Shown here piece by piece: positions 56,561 to 64,000 of a stretch of DNA of 64,000 bases (positions within the stretch are counted from its first letter, which is position 1; each line of letters begins with the position of its first letter). A program made the position numbers and the translations under genes. Source of the stretch: Cyanobacteriota bacterium (GTDB taxonomy: Bacteria > Acidobacteriota > Vicinamibacteria > Vicinamibacterales > UBA2999); the NCBI GenBank assembly GCA_019752015.1, contig JAIEMQ010000035.1:44451-108450 (forward strand), read 5' to 3'. The notes beneath the pieces are model-generated. The model saw nothing but the letters and a program-made list of their open reading frames with translations. It was not told the origin of the DNA and made no database searches.

Positions 56561-58050
56561 CTACGCCGCTGGGGCGTCGACTACGACGCTGTCGGGCAGC
56601 GTGACGGCGCCAGGCTGGGCGATGGCGGCTTCGGCGGCATGCAGCAGGTACGCGTGCGCGTCAGCGCCAACGAGCTTCGCGGTCTCGCAGAGCGTATAGA
56701 AGAGCGCCGCGACCTGCGTGCCGCGGAGCGACTTCGAGCCGTAGTGATTCTTACGCCCGACGACCGGCCCCCGGAGCCCGCGCTCGATCGCATTGTTATC
56801 GACGGGAATGCGTGGATCGTCGACGAAGCGTGTGAGCCCCGTCCAGCGTTCGACCATGTAGCGGACCGCTTTGCCGAAATCGCTGCGTGGCAAGCCGACT
56901 TGGACGGTGGCCCAGTGCCAGATCCGATCGAGGATCGGGCGGGACCGCTCGTGCCGCAGCCGCTGCCGCTCGGCCTGCACTTCGGCGCTGCCGGGAAACG
57001 GACGCGGCACCAGCCGCTCGACGCGTAGAGCTCGCCAATGAGGGCCTGGATGTCGGCACAGGCCGTCGGCCAATGGTCGGCAATCTCGTCGTACTTCCGC
57101 TTGGTGTGCGCCCAGCAATGCGCGAGCGTGAGATCCGGGCCCGCGCGCGCCAGCACCTCGTACACCGCATAGCCATCGACGACCGCGACCCCGCGATAGC
57201 CGCCGAGCAGCTGGCGGCCCTCCTCGGCCGACTTGCCGGGCAAGATTCGGTAGAAGGTCACCAGCGGCGCGTGGATCCCCCAGACGGTGCCCGCGGCGGG
57301 AGCGGTGCCGCCCAGGCGCGGCCAGCGCGTTTCATCGACGTTGATCACCGGGGACGCGAGCGCGCGCTGACCGAGCGCCTCATAGGTGGGCTCGAGATGA
57401 CGGGCCAGCGCGTTCAGCTGATCCCACAAGGTGTGCGAGTCGACGACCAGGCCCGCGCGGGCCATCAGCCGGACCTGCCGCTCGAGGGGAAGATGATCCG
57501 CGTACTTCGCGACGGCGACGCCGACGGCGAAGGCGGGGCTGTAGCGGCCGCCTGCAATCAGCGCCGGCGGCGCCGGGGCGGTCACCACTGCGCCGTTGCA
57601 GGCGCACCGGTACTTCTGGCGGGCGTGGCGTTCGACGTGATACGAGACCTGGACCGTCGTGATGCGCTCGGGGTCTCGTGCTGCCCCGCCATCTCCACGA
57701 CCGTGCCCCCGCAAGCGGGACACGCGCGCTGGTCGGCCGGGAGTGTGTGCACCGTCTCGACGATCGGCAGCGCAGGTTGCGCGCGAGGGCCGTGGCCCGG
57801 TCGTGGCGCGCGCGGCCGCGGAGGCATGGGTGTCGGAGGGACGGCGGGCCGCGCCGACACGGTCTGCTGCACGGTGAAGGCGAGCTGCGTGACCTCAGGC
57901 TCGCCCCGTAGCCGTGCGAGCTCGGCTCGCAGCTCGAGGTTGGCGGTCAGGAGGCGCTGATTCTCGCGCGTGAGCAAGTGCGAGATCTGCCGGAGCGTCT
58001 CGATGTCGCGTTCCTCGTCCAGCGGCACCAGGCTGGCGCGCAGTAGATCA
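56561..58050 (-). pseudogene. tnpC: IS66 transposase (TnpC), two frameshifts
   Basis: Read across three frames the protein is complete: N-terminal coiled coil (LLTRENQRLLTANLELRAEL), zinc finger CPACGG, transposase core with VINVDETRWPRL (first Asp), VAVVDGYAVYEVL (second Asp) and IPVDNNAIERGLR (Glu). Frame changes lie near 57680 (after GGTVVEMAG) and near 57027 (after IGELYA). The DDE residues are present but cannot be in one protein without frameshifting. Confidence 0.92.
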
Positions 58051-58428
58051 TCGCGCGCGATCGGACGCAAGCAAAAAGTGCGTGAGCGCGGGTGGTGTGA
58101 GGGCGACGCGCCCCACCAGCGCACTGCCATCGAGAAAGAGATCGAGCTCACTCACGGTCAACGTGACCGGCTCGGCGTCCGCATCGCGCCAGACCGTCGC
58201 GAACCGCCCCCGCTCCAAGCGCTTCACGTAGAGACAGAGGCCCGTCCCATCAAAGTGCAGGACCTTCGCACGGATGCGATCGCGGCTGACGAAGAGATAG
58301 ACGTCGCCACTGAGCGGATTCCTCGTCAGCTGCTCGGTGACCAGCCCGCAGAGGCTGTCGAAGCCCTTGCGCATGTCGGTCGGCGTGCGGTGGGCATAGA
58401 CCGCGACGCGTCGCCCGTGCCATCTCAT
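58048..58428 (-). CDS. tnpB: IS66 accessory protein TnpB
   Basis: 126 residues: VYAHRTPTDMRKGFDSLCGLV, NPLSGDVYLFVSRDR, HFDGTGLCLYVKRLERGRF, the family's whole core. Intact frame. ATG 58428 overlaps the tnpA stop (ATGA). Needed for IS66 transposition in studied elements. Confidence 0.95.
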   Translation of the reverse strand: MRWHGRRVAVYAHRTPTDMRKGFDSLCGLVTEQLTRNPLSGDVYLFVSRDRIRAKVLHFDGTGLCLYVKRLERGRFATVWRDADAEPVTLTVSELDLFLDGSALVGRVALTPPALTHFLLASDRAR

Positions 58429-58767
58429 CGCAGCCGCGCGATCAGGTGCACCGCAGTCTCGACGTCGAGGCCCTCCAGGCGCAGGCACGCGCCGTCGATG
58501 ACCACGTTGACGCGGAGGGTCGGCGCCGGGTCAGGCACCACGCGCACGGCGCCGAACCGATCGTCCTGGGCCCATCGTCGCAAGCTCACGGGAGGCCACC
58601 CCTAATGTCGTCGCGACGATGCGCATGCCCTCACCGCCCTGCTCCCGTTGCCGCCAATACGCCACGGCAGCCTGGCGCAACGCCGGCGAATACCGTCGCT
58701 CCGCGCCCTGCCGATCGCCCCGCTCTCGGCTCACCTGTCGTCGGAACTGTCGTGCAGCCTCGTCCAT
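58425..58767 (-). pseudogene. tnpA: IS66 accessory protein TnpA, one frameshift
   Basis: Starts MDEAARQFRRQVSRERG, then YSPALRQAAVAYWRQRE with the helix-turn-helix part MRIVATTLGV. A frame change near 58600 leads to PVSLRRWAQDDRFGAVRVVPD and the end VETAVHLIARLR. Both halves are typical TnpA. Confidence 0.88.
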
Positions 58768-58840
58768 CCGTCTCCTCCTCGTGCGGAGACTGTCGCCGAT
58801 TCTCGGTCTGGTGACCAGACGGGGCACGGCGAGGCCTTAC

Positions 58841-58848
58841 TCTCGGGC
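58841..58848. repeat. Target-site duplication, right copy (TCTCGGGC)
   Basis: Exact copy of 56498-56505 directly after the right terminal inverted repeat of the IS66 element. Confidence 0.95.
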
Positions 58849-59178
58849 TCCGGGTTGCCGCGCCGCGAATTTCTGCACGCCGGCGATCTCGCCGACGCGT
58901 GCGTATTTCTCATGAACAGCTACGACGAGAACATGCACACCAACGTCGGCACCGGCGAGGACCTGTCGATCGCGGAGCTCGCCGAAATGATCAAACGAGT
59001 CGTGCATCCGTCGGCGACGATTGTCTACGATCGATCGAAGCCCGACGACGCACCGAGAAGGCTGTTGGACGTATCGCGCTTGGACAAGCGTTATCGGATC
59101 TCGCTCGGCGACGGCACTGAGCACACCTACAACTGGCTTCTCGAGAATCACGCCACCCCGCGAGGCGTCCCGGTCTGA
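58841..59178 (+). pseudogene. fcl: GDP-L-fucose synthase, 3' part
   Basis: Continues the broken gene: PRREFLHAGDLADACVFLM, NVGTGEDLSIAELAEMI, DRSKPDDAPRRLLDVSRL. These are the conserved C-terminal blocks of Fcl/WcaG. This half has no stop or frameshift. Its stop overlaps the apparent CTG start of the next gene. Confidence 0.93.
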
Positions 59179-60263
59179 TCACGCACGTCGTCGGGGCGAG
59201 GCCGAACTTCATGAAGGCCGCGCCGGTGATTGCCGCGGTTGAAACGGCCGGTGTTCCGCAGCGGCTAATTCACACCGGGCAGCACTACGACAGTGTGATG
59301 TCCGATCTTTTCTTCAATCAGCTCGGTCTGCCCAAACCCGACATACACCTCGGCGTGGGGTCGGGCTCGCATGCACACCAGACCGCCGCTGTGCTCGCCG
59401 GCGTCGAGAAGGCGTTGATCGACCAGCCGCCAGGCATCCTCGTCGTTTACGGCGATGTCAATTCGACGATGGCGGCGACGCTGGCGGCGGTGAAGATGCA
59501 GATCCCGGTCGCACACGTTGAAGCGGGACTGCGATCGTTCGATCGGACGATGCCCGAAGAAATCAATCGTATCGTCACTGATTCGCTGGCATCGCTCCTC
59601 TTCACACCGTCAGCGGACGGCGACCAGAATCTCCATCGCGAAGGCGTGATGGGGAAGGTCCACCGCGTCGGCAACGTGATGATCGACACACTCGTTCGGA
59701 TTCTGCCGGCGGCTGACGCAACCGGCGTCCTGTCAAGGGCCGGCATTGAGCGCTCTCAGCCGTACGTGCTCGTCACGCTGCATCGTCCTGCGACCGTCGA
59801 CTCCAGCGATGTTCTTGAGGGTGTCATCGAAGCGCTCGCGTCCATCGCTGTCGATTACCCGGTGATCTTTCCTGTTCATCCGCGCACACGCGCGCGACTC
59901 AATCCGCGATGGTTGTCGAGCCGGGGATTGCACCTGATCGAACCGCTCGGTTATCTGGAATTTCTCGCGCTTGAACGTGATGCCCGTCTGGTCATTACCG
60001 ACTCCGGCGGCGTGCAGGAAGAAACAACTTACTTGGGTGTGCCTTGCGTGACGGTTCGCACCACCACCGAACGTCCCGTGACGATCACGAACGGATCGAA
60101 CGTGTTGGTTGGTCTTGATCCCGCGAAGATGCTCAGCGCCGCGCGGGAGCGGCTAGAAAAGCCTCCTCCGAAGAGCCTCCCGCCCGAACTGTGGGACGGT
60201 CGCGCGTCCACACGAATCGCGGCAGTTCTTCTCGACGCGTTCGGATCGCGCAGAGCGACTTAA
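59175..60263 (+). CDS. wecB: UDP-N-acetylglucosamine 2-epimerase (non-hydrolysing), apparent CTG start
   Basis: About 362 residues: THVVGARPNFMKAAPVIAAV, HTGQHYD, VYGDVNSTMAATLAA, VAHVEAGLRSFDRTMPEEINR, HRPATVD, and the C-terminal TDSGGVQEETTYLGVPC. Interconverts UDP-GlcNAc and UDP-ManNAc or, as WbpI, the 2,3-diacetamido uronic forms. The first ATG (59211) would cut off the VVGARPNF loop, which is needed. No ATG, GTG or TTG lies in frame between the stop at 59118 and 59211. CTG 59175, overlapping the fcl stop as CTGA, is the best start. Confidence 0.92.
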   Translation: MITHVVGARPNFMKAAPVIAAVETAGVPQRLIHTGQHYDSVMSDLFFNQLGLPKPDIHLGVGSGSHAHQTAAVLAGVEKALIDQPPGILVVYGDVNSTMAATLAAVKMQIPVAHVEAGLRSFDRTMPEEINRIVTDSLASLLFTPSADGDQNLHREGVMGKVHRVGNVMIDTLVRILPAADATGVLSRAGIERSQPYVLVTLHRPATVDSSDVLEGVIEALASIAVDYPVIFPVHPRTRARLNPRWLSSRGLHLIEPLGYLEFLALERDARLVITDSGGVQEETTYLGVPCVTVRTTTERPVTITNGSNVLVGLDPAKMLSAARERLEKPPPKSLPPELWDGRASTRIAAVLLDAFGSRRAT

Positions 60264-60321
60264 CATTTCGACGCGACCGCGCTTAAAGCATTCAGCCCTT
60301 TCAACCGATACTCCGACAGCC

Positions 60322-61428
60322 ATGCTCTCCGTAATCGAGCGGGACTTTGTCGTCTCAGCGTCAGCGATGAGCGATATTGGTCCGCGTCCAGCGCAGCGCG
60401 CTGGCGCGCACCGGCCCGCGAGAGTCGTTGCCAGGAGCGTCGTGAGCCTGGCTGTTCACATCGTCGTGGCGTTCATGCTCGTCGCCATCAATCCATGGCG
60501 ACCGCATGTGGTGCGGCCCTCGCTCTGGACGCCTCGCCTCGCGAGCGTGGTGTATCTCGAGTCGGTTCCCGTTGATCTACCCGCACTCGATCTGCCGAAA
60601 TTGAGCGAGCCCGAAATAGCAGTCGCGCCAGAACCGAAGCCGGAGCTGCCGGAGCCAGTGCCGGTCACGCCGATTGAGACAGCGGTGGCGGAATCACCCG
60701 TGGCCAAGCCTGTACCTGCGATCACGGAACCGCCACGTGTGGTGCCGCCGCCGCCACCGCCATCGCCGACGGTTGGTCTCTTTCCGGAAGCAACCGCCGC
60801 GACTCGCACGCCAGTGGTGACGAGACAAGTCGAGGCCGCGGGCTTCGATACGCCAGTCAAACAAACGGTGGAATCGAAGGTTGGCCAGGCAACTGTTGGA
60901 GCATTCGACACCGCGCCGCAGAATGCACAGCGCCAGGCCGCAACGAACGGTGTCGTTACGGAGAGCGGCTTCGGACGCGCCTCAGCGCCATCAACATCAT
61001 CGCGACCAACGGGTACGATTCGCGCCGCCGGGTTCGGCAGTTCGACGACTCCCGAAAAACCAAAGGCCGCGCAACCAACCACCGCTGTCAGCGCTGCAGG
61101 ATTCGATCAGGCGCCGGCGCAGACGCCGCAGCGAGCCGCAGCCGTTCCGGAAGCACCGAAAATCCTCCCGGTTGAAGTGCGATCGAAACCAACGCCCGTC
61201 TACACCGACAAAGCCCGCGAGCTGAAGATCGAGGGCGACGTCATCCTCGAAGTCGAGTTTCTGGCCACAGGTTCGCTGCGTGTCATTCGCGTCGTCAAAG
61301 GACTGGGATATGGCCTCGACGAAGCCGCGATGAAAGCTGCCGAACAGATCCAGTTCAAGCCCGCTCAAGACGGCGGGCGTCCCGTAGATTTCAAAACCAC
61401 CGTCCACATCGTGTTTCGACTTGCGTAG
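60322..61428 (+). CDS. TonB-like energy transducer
   Basis: 368 residues: cytoplasmic start, one membrane helix (about 40-58; VVSLAVHIVVAFMLVAI), a long Pro-rich periplasmic region (about 85-155), then a part with five degenerate AAGFD-like repeats (EAAGFDTP, VGAFDTAP, ESGFGRA, RAAGFGSS, SAAGFDQAP; about 175-265), and a TonB C-terminal domain (PTPVYTDKARELKIEGDVILEVEF ... IQFKPA). It would couple inner-membrane energy to outer-membrane receptors. Start ATG 60322 or 60367. The gene ends 6 bp before a protease gene. Confidence 0.87.
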   Translation: MLSVIERDFVVSASAMSDIGPRPAQRAGAHRPARVVARSVVSLAVHIVVAFMLVAINPWRPHVVRPSLWTPRLASVVYLESVPVDLPALDLPKLSEPEIAVAPEPKPELPEPVPVTPIETAVAESPVAKPVPAITEPPRVVPPPPPPSPTVGLFPEATAATRTPVVTRQVEAAGFDTPVKQTVESKVGQATVGAFDTAPQNAQRQAATNGVVTESGFGRASAPSTSSRPTGTIRAAGFGSSTTPEKPKAAQPTTAVSAAGFDQAPAQTPQRAAAVPEAPKILPVEVRSKPTPVYTDKARELKIEGDVILEVEFLATGSLRVIRVVKGLGYGLDEAAMKAAEQIQFKPAQDGGRPVDFKTTVHIVFRLA

Positions 61429-61434
61429 GTTTCA

Positions 61435-63054
61435 ATGCGAGTGACCTTTGCTATCGCTGCCATTCTGATCGCCGGCATCCTGCACACTGCGCCACAAGCG
61501 CAGCAAGCGCCGGCGCCCGCAAGTGGGGCAACGACCATGACGGTCGACGTGCTCGCGCAGAAAATCATGGAGGCGGAGTCCGGCGTCACCGCGCGCATGA
61601 GCTCGTATAAGCCGCTCGTCGAGGTCTACGTCCAGTACGTCGAGCCGCACGCGCAACTCGGCACCGTCCCGATCAAGGACGACTACTTCCTCGGTCAGTT
61701 CGAAAGCAGCCCTCAAGGCCCCAGGATTAACTCCTTCACCGCCGAGAGAACCACGACGACGCGGCGCCTGCCCCTGCCGTTTGCTGCGTCGGCGCTCAAG
61801 CTCGATGGCTTCGCGGCGATGACGGTGCCCGACTGGAAGCTGCTGAACAACAAGAAATACAACTTCACCTTCCTGCGGCGCGAGTTCCTGGGCGAAGTCC
61901 GTTGCCTGGTGCTCGACGTGGCGCCACGCGTCACCAGTACCGACGGCTTTACCGGTCGCATCTGGGTCGAAGACCGCGACTTCAACATCGTCCGGTTCAA
62001 CGGCATCATCCGCGGCCTTTCCAGCGGAGCGCAGTCCGGGAAAAAGTTCTGGTTCAACGTCGACAGCTGGCGCGCCAACGTGAAGCCGGGTCTCTGGCTG
62101 CCATCGCATGTTTACTCAGAGCAGCACAGCGACACAGGTCCGACGCTCAAAAGCCAGATGCGGCTCTGGGGCTACGACCTCAGGAGCACCAAGCCGGTAC
62201 AGGAATTCACCACGATCACGATCGACGAGCCGTCGGTCCGCGACAACACCGAACAGCCGCAGCAGTTGTCGCCCACACTGAGCCAGAGACTCTGGGAACA
62301 GCAGGCCGAAGAAAATGTCCTCGACCGGCTCACGAAGGCGGGGCTGCTCGCCCCGCCCGGCGAAGTCGACAAAGTCCTCGAGACCGTCGCGACCAACCTG
62401 CAAATCACGAACAACCTGACCATGGATCCTGTAAAGGCACGGGTGCTGTTGACGTCGCCGATCGAGTCGTTCACCGTCGGCCGTACCATCGTGCTCAGCC
62501 GCGGGCTGATCGATGTGCTGCCCGACGAAGCGAGCCTGGCCACAATGCTGGGCCACGAGCTCGCACACATCGTGCTCGGCCACCGCGTGATCGATACGAA
62601 GTTTGCGTTCGCCGACAAACTGATGGTCCCCGACGACGAGCTGCTGGCAACAGTGGCGTACCGCCACGATCCGAAAGACGAAGAGGCGGCTGACTGGAAG
62701 GTCGGCGAACTGCTCAAGAACTCGCCCTACAAGGACAAGCTCGCCGAGGCCGGATTGTTTCTCCGGGCGCTTTCCGAAAATTCGCTCAAGCTCAAGAACC
62801 TGATCCAGCCGCACATCGGCGAGAACTCGAGCAGCCAGGTGGAATTGCTGCGAGCCGCGACGCTGCCGCTGGCGTCGGCACGGGAGAAGAGCTCGATGGC
62901 AGTGACGCCGCTCGTGCCGTATCTGCGCTATGCGGAGCCGAAGACGACGCCAACTCCTAAAAACCGGGAACGTGGAACCGGGAACCGGGATCCGAAGAAG
63001 TTCCCGAGTTGTGCGCAGGTGCGGTGCCAGCTGCGGCGTACGGTGCGACAATAG
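61435..63054 (+). CDS. M48 family metalloprotease, exported
   Basis: 539 residues: signal peptide (1-23), an N-terminal beta-rich domain (about 30-280; TSTDGFTGRIWVEDRDFNIVRF), and a peptidase domain with the zinc motif GHELAHIVLGH (about residue 372) and the third ligand Glu probably in DEEAADWKV. The last 30 codons (NRERGTGNRDPKKF) are encoded by GGGAACC heptads and look like a repeat-derived extension. It may serve periplasmic protein quality control, like BepA, but this is not shown. Confidence 0.88.
   Translation: MRVTFAIAAILIAGILHTAPQAQQAPAPASGATTMTVDVLAQKIMEAESGVTARMSSYKPLVEVYVQYVEPHAQLGTVPIKDDYFLGQFESSPQGPRINSFTAERTTTTRRLPLPFAASALKLDGFAAMTVPDWKLLNNKKYNFTFLRREFLGEVRCLVLDVAPRVTSTDGFTGRIWVEDRDFNIVRFNGIIRGLSSGAQSGKKFWFNVDSWRANVKPGLWLPSHVYSEQHSDTGPTLKSQMRLWGYDLRSTKPVQEFTTITIDEPSVRDNTEQPQQLSPTLSQRLWEQQAEENVLDRLTKAGLLAPPGEVDKVLETVATNLQITNNLTMDPVKARVLLTSPIESFTVGRTIVLSRGLIDVLPDEASLATMLGHELAHIVLGHRVIDTKFAFADKLMVPDDELLATVAYRHDPKDEEAADWKVGELLKNSPYKDKLAEAGLFLRALSENSLKLKNLIQPHIGENSSSQVELLRAATLPLASAREKSSMAVTPLVPYLRYAEPKTTPTPKNRERGTGNRDPKKFPSCAQVRCQLRRTVRQ
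62957..62991. repeat. GGGAACC/GGAACCG heptad repeat at the 3' end of the protease gene
   Basis: About four heptads (CGGGAAC, GTGGAAC, CGGGAAC, CGGGATC), translated in frame as the C-terminal tail. Same family as the non-coding array at 12876-12969. Confidence 0.75.
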
Positions 63055-63069
63055 GACACAGGAGCCGCC

Positions 63070-63297
63070 GTGACACCACTGACGAGAATCACACTTGACC
63101 CGGACGTGATGGGCGGCAAACCTTGCATCCGCGGCCTCCGCGTCACCGTTGGCACGCTCGTCGGCCTTGTAGCCACCGGACGGACCAGGCAAGAGATCCT
63201 TGCCGCATATCCGTACCTGGAAGAGGACGACATCCGCGAGGCCCTCGCCTATGCGGCATGGCGTGTTGAGGAGACCGAGGTCCCACTGGCGAAGTGA
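63070..63297 (+). CDS. DUF433 family antitoxin
   Basis: 75 residues: RITLDPDVMGGKPCIRGLRVTVG, EILAAYPYLEEDDIREALAYAAW. It is a homologue of the orphan at 17606-17833 and is followed by its normal partner, a DUF5615 PIN-like protein, with a 4-bp overlap. GTG start. Confidence 0.9.
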   Translation: MTPLTRITLDPDVMGGKPCIRGLRVTVGTLVGLVATGRTRQEILAAYPYLEEDDIREALAYAAWRVEETEVPLAK

Positions 63298-63686
63298 TCC
63301 GCCTCGTCGTCGACGTCAATTTGTCGCCGTTGTGGGTTGATGTTTTCGCGGACCATGGCTGGCCCGCCGTACACTGGTCAACGGTCGGCGATCCCCGTGC
63401 GAAGGACCGAACGATTATGGCGTGGGCTCGTGAGACCGGACACGTCGTCTTCACGCACGATCTCGACTTTGGAACGCTGCTCGCACTGACGCGCGCGAGC
63501 GGTCCGAGCGTCGTTCAAGTTCGCACTCATGATGTATGGCCGGACCGCATCGGGTCGCTGGTCACCACGGTGATCCGGACGTACCAGTCACAACTGCAGG
63601 AAGGCGCGATGGTGACCGTGGATGAATCGCGTGGCAAAGTGCGAATCCTGCCCATCGGCTCAGGAAGCCGTGGCGAGATCCCGTAA
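63294..63686 (+). CDS. DUF5615 PIN-like toxin
   Basis: 130 residues with a shortened PIN core: LVVDVNLSPLWVDVF (first Asp), AKDRTIMAWARETGHVVFTHDLDFGTLLAL (the family's TxDxDF block) and VVQVRTHDVWPD. Predicted RNase of a type II TA pair with the preceding DUF433 protein. The start overlaps the antitoxin stop (GTGA). Confidence 0.9.
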   Translation: MIRLVVDVNLSPLWVDVFADHGWPAVHWSTVGDPRAKDRTIMAWARETGHVVFTHDLDFGTLLALTRASGPSVVQVRTHDVWPDRIGSLVTTVIRTYQSQLQEGAMVTVDESRGKVRILPIGSGSRGEIP

Positions 63687-63707
63687 AATGAGACCGGGGT
63701 CGTTACC

Positions 63708-64000
63708 ATGCCGATCGAACTGCTGAAGCGTCGTTTCGACGCCGACGAATACCAGCGAATGGGACAGGCCGGCATCCTGACGGAGGACGACCGGGTTGAG
63801 CTTATCAATGGAGAGATCATCACCATGACCCCCATTGGCCCGCGCCACAACGCCGCCGTCAACCGCGCGAACCGCGCCATGGTCAATGCCGTCGGCGATC
63901 GGGCGATAGTCCAAGTCCAAGGATCCGTGCGACTCGACGTGTGGAGTGAGCCAGAGCCTGACCTCGTTCTACTGCGCCCAGTACCCGACTTTTACGCCTC
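63708..64000 (+). CDS. Uma2 family (DUF820) nuclease-like protein, 3' partial
   Basis: The first about 97 residues: FDADEYQRMGQAGILTEDDRVELINGEI, PRHNAAVNRANRAM and EPEPDLVLLRP, the restriction-endonuclease-like Uma2 core (the acidic residues in VELINGEI and PEPDLVLL are the expected metal ligands). The gene runs past the window end. Many genomes carry many copies; the role is unknown. Confidence 0.9.
   Translation, partial: MPIELLKRRFDADEYQRMGQAGILTEDDRVELINGEIITMTPIGPRHNAAVNRANRAMVNAVGDRAIVQVQGSVRLDVWSEPEPDLVLLRPVPDFYA

Larger units (their letters stand above)
56506..58840 (-). mobile_element. IS66-family insertion sequence, 2335 bp
   Basis: Imperfect terminal inverted repeats: left GTATGTCCTCGCCCTACCCC, right (complement) GTAAGGCCTCGCCGTGCCCC, about 18 of 23 matching. 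The right end keeps the typical IS66 GTAA; the left has GTAT. Three ORFs on the - strand in the order tnpA, tnpB, tnpC. It is inserted in a GDP-L-fucose synthase gene; removing the element and one target copy restores the frame (TISGSGLPRREFL). tnpA and tnpC carry frameshifts, so it is probably no longer active by itself. Confidence 0.95.

Noticed and set aside
63070..63297. DUF433 gene as a duplicate of 17606-17833
   Set aside because: Same family, but the proteins differ at many positions; no sign of recent copying.

Overview
The window is high-GC DNA with dense operons. It reads as an Acidobacteriota-like soil bacterium (Vicinamibacterales type). That placement is an inference from the mix of a large serine/threonine kinase with a C-terminal periplasmic domain, many VapBC/FitAB/HEPN-MNT modules, TonB and carboxypeptidase-regulatory proteins, and many short palindromic repeats. 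No rRNA or tRNA gene was seen. Nearly all real genes lie on the + strand; the - strand carries only toxin-antitoxin (TA) genes, gene remnants and an IS66 transposase.

Layout. 1-1620: end of an ABC polysaccharide exporter ATPase (Wzt type) and an RfaE2-type nucleotidyltransferase. 1.6-2.9 kb: an AT-richer island with a self-inhibited Fic protein. 2.9-9.4 kb: housekeeping genes (mfd, a SurA-like foldase, a NusG paralogue, dusB). 9.4-21.5 kb: an accessory zone with at least seven TA pairs, a sialic-acid-synthase-like gene (neuB), a serine/threonine kinase, and a graveyard of duplicated, deleted and fused TA pieces, an integrase fragment and short tandem repeats. 21.8-55.6 kb: one very compact exopolysaccharide/O-antigen operon. 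It runs through an outer-membrane barrel, Wza-like export protein, Wzc-like tyrosine kinase, bi-domain oxidoreductase, heparinase-like lyase, initiating sugar transferase, glycosyltransferases, an amino-sugar/acyl cassette (SDR, CoA-transferase, NeuD-like acyltransferase, two DegT aminotransferases, a glycosyltransferase-dehydrogenase fusion), a membrane-anchored SDR, Wzx, Wzy, a CDP-sugar cassette, a WbpG-HisH-HisF amidination cassette and an O-antigen-ligase family protein. 55.7-60.3 kb: a zinc-ribbon membrane protein, a GDP-L-fucose synthase pseudogene split by an IS66 element with an 8-bp target duplication, and a UDP-GlcNAc 2-epimerase. 60.3-64 kb: TonB-like protein, M48 metalloprotease, a DUF433/DUF5615 pair and the start of an Uma2-family nuclease.

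How the genes fit together. Most junctions in the sugar operon are 1-47 bp overlaps, often GTGA, TTGA or ATGA, so translation is probably coupled. The operon holds all parts of a Wzx/Wzy pathway plus nucleotide-sugar enzymes for several unusual sugars: a CDP-glucose-derived branched deoxysugar, an amidino or amide amino sugar, possibly a nonulosonate, and perhaps an N-hydroxyacylated amino sugar. The lost fucose synthase suggests the polymer has changed recently.

Most notable observations: (i) a tandem duplication and collapse of a PIN-MNT-HEPN block; (ii) three FitAB-type operators with the same 9-bp-spaced GATATC pattern abutting the antitoxin start codon; (iii) several palindromic element families inserted in frame in mfd and other genes, but outside the mfd motor; (iv) two apparent CTG start codons at CTGA overlaps; (v) unusual fusions in the sugar operon.
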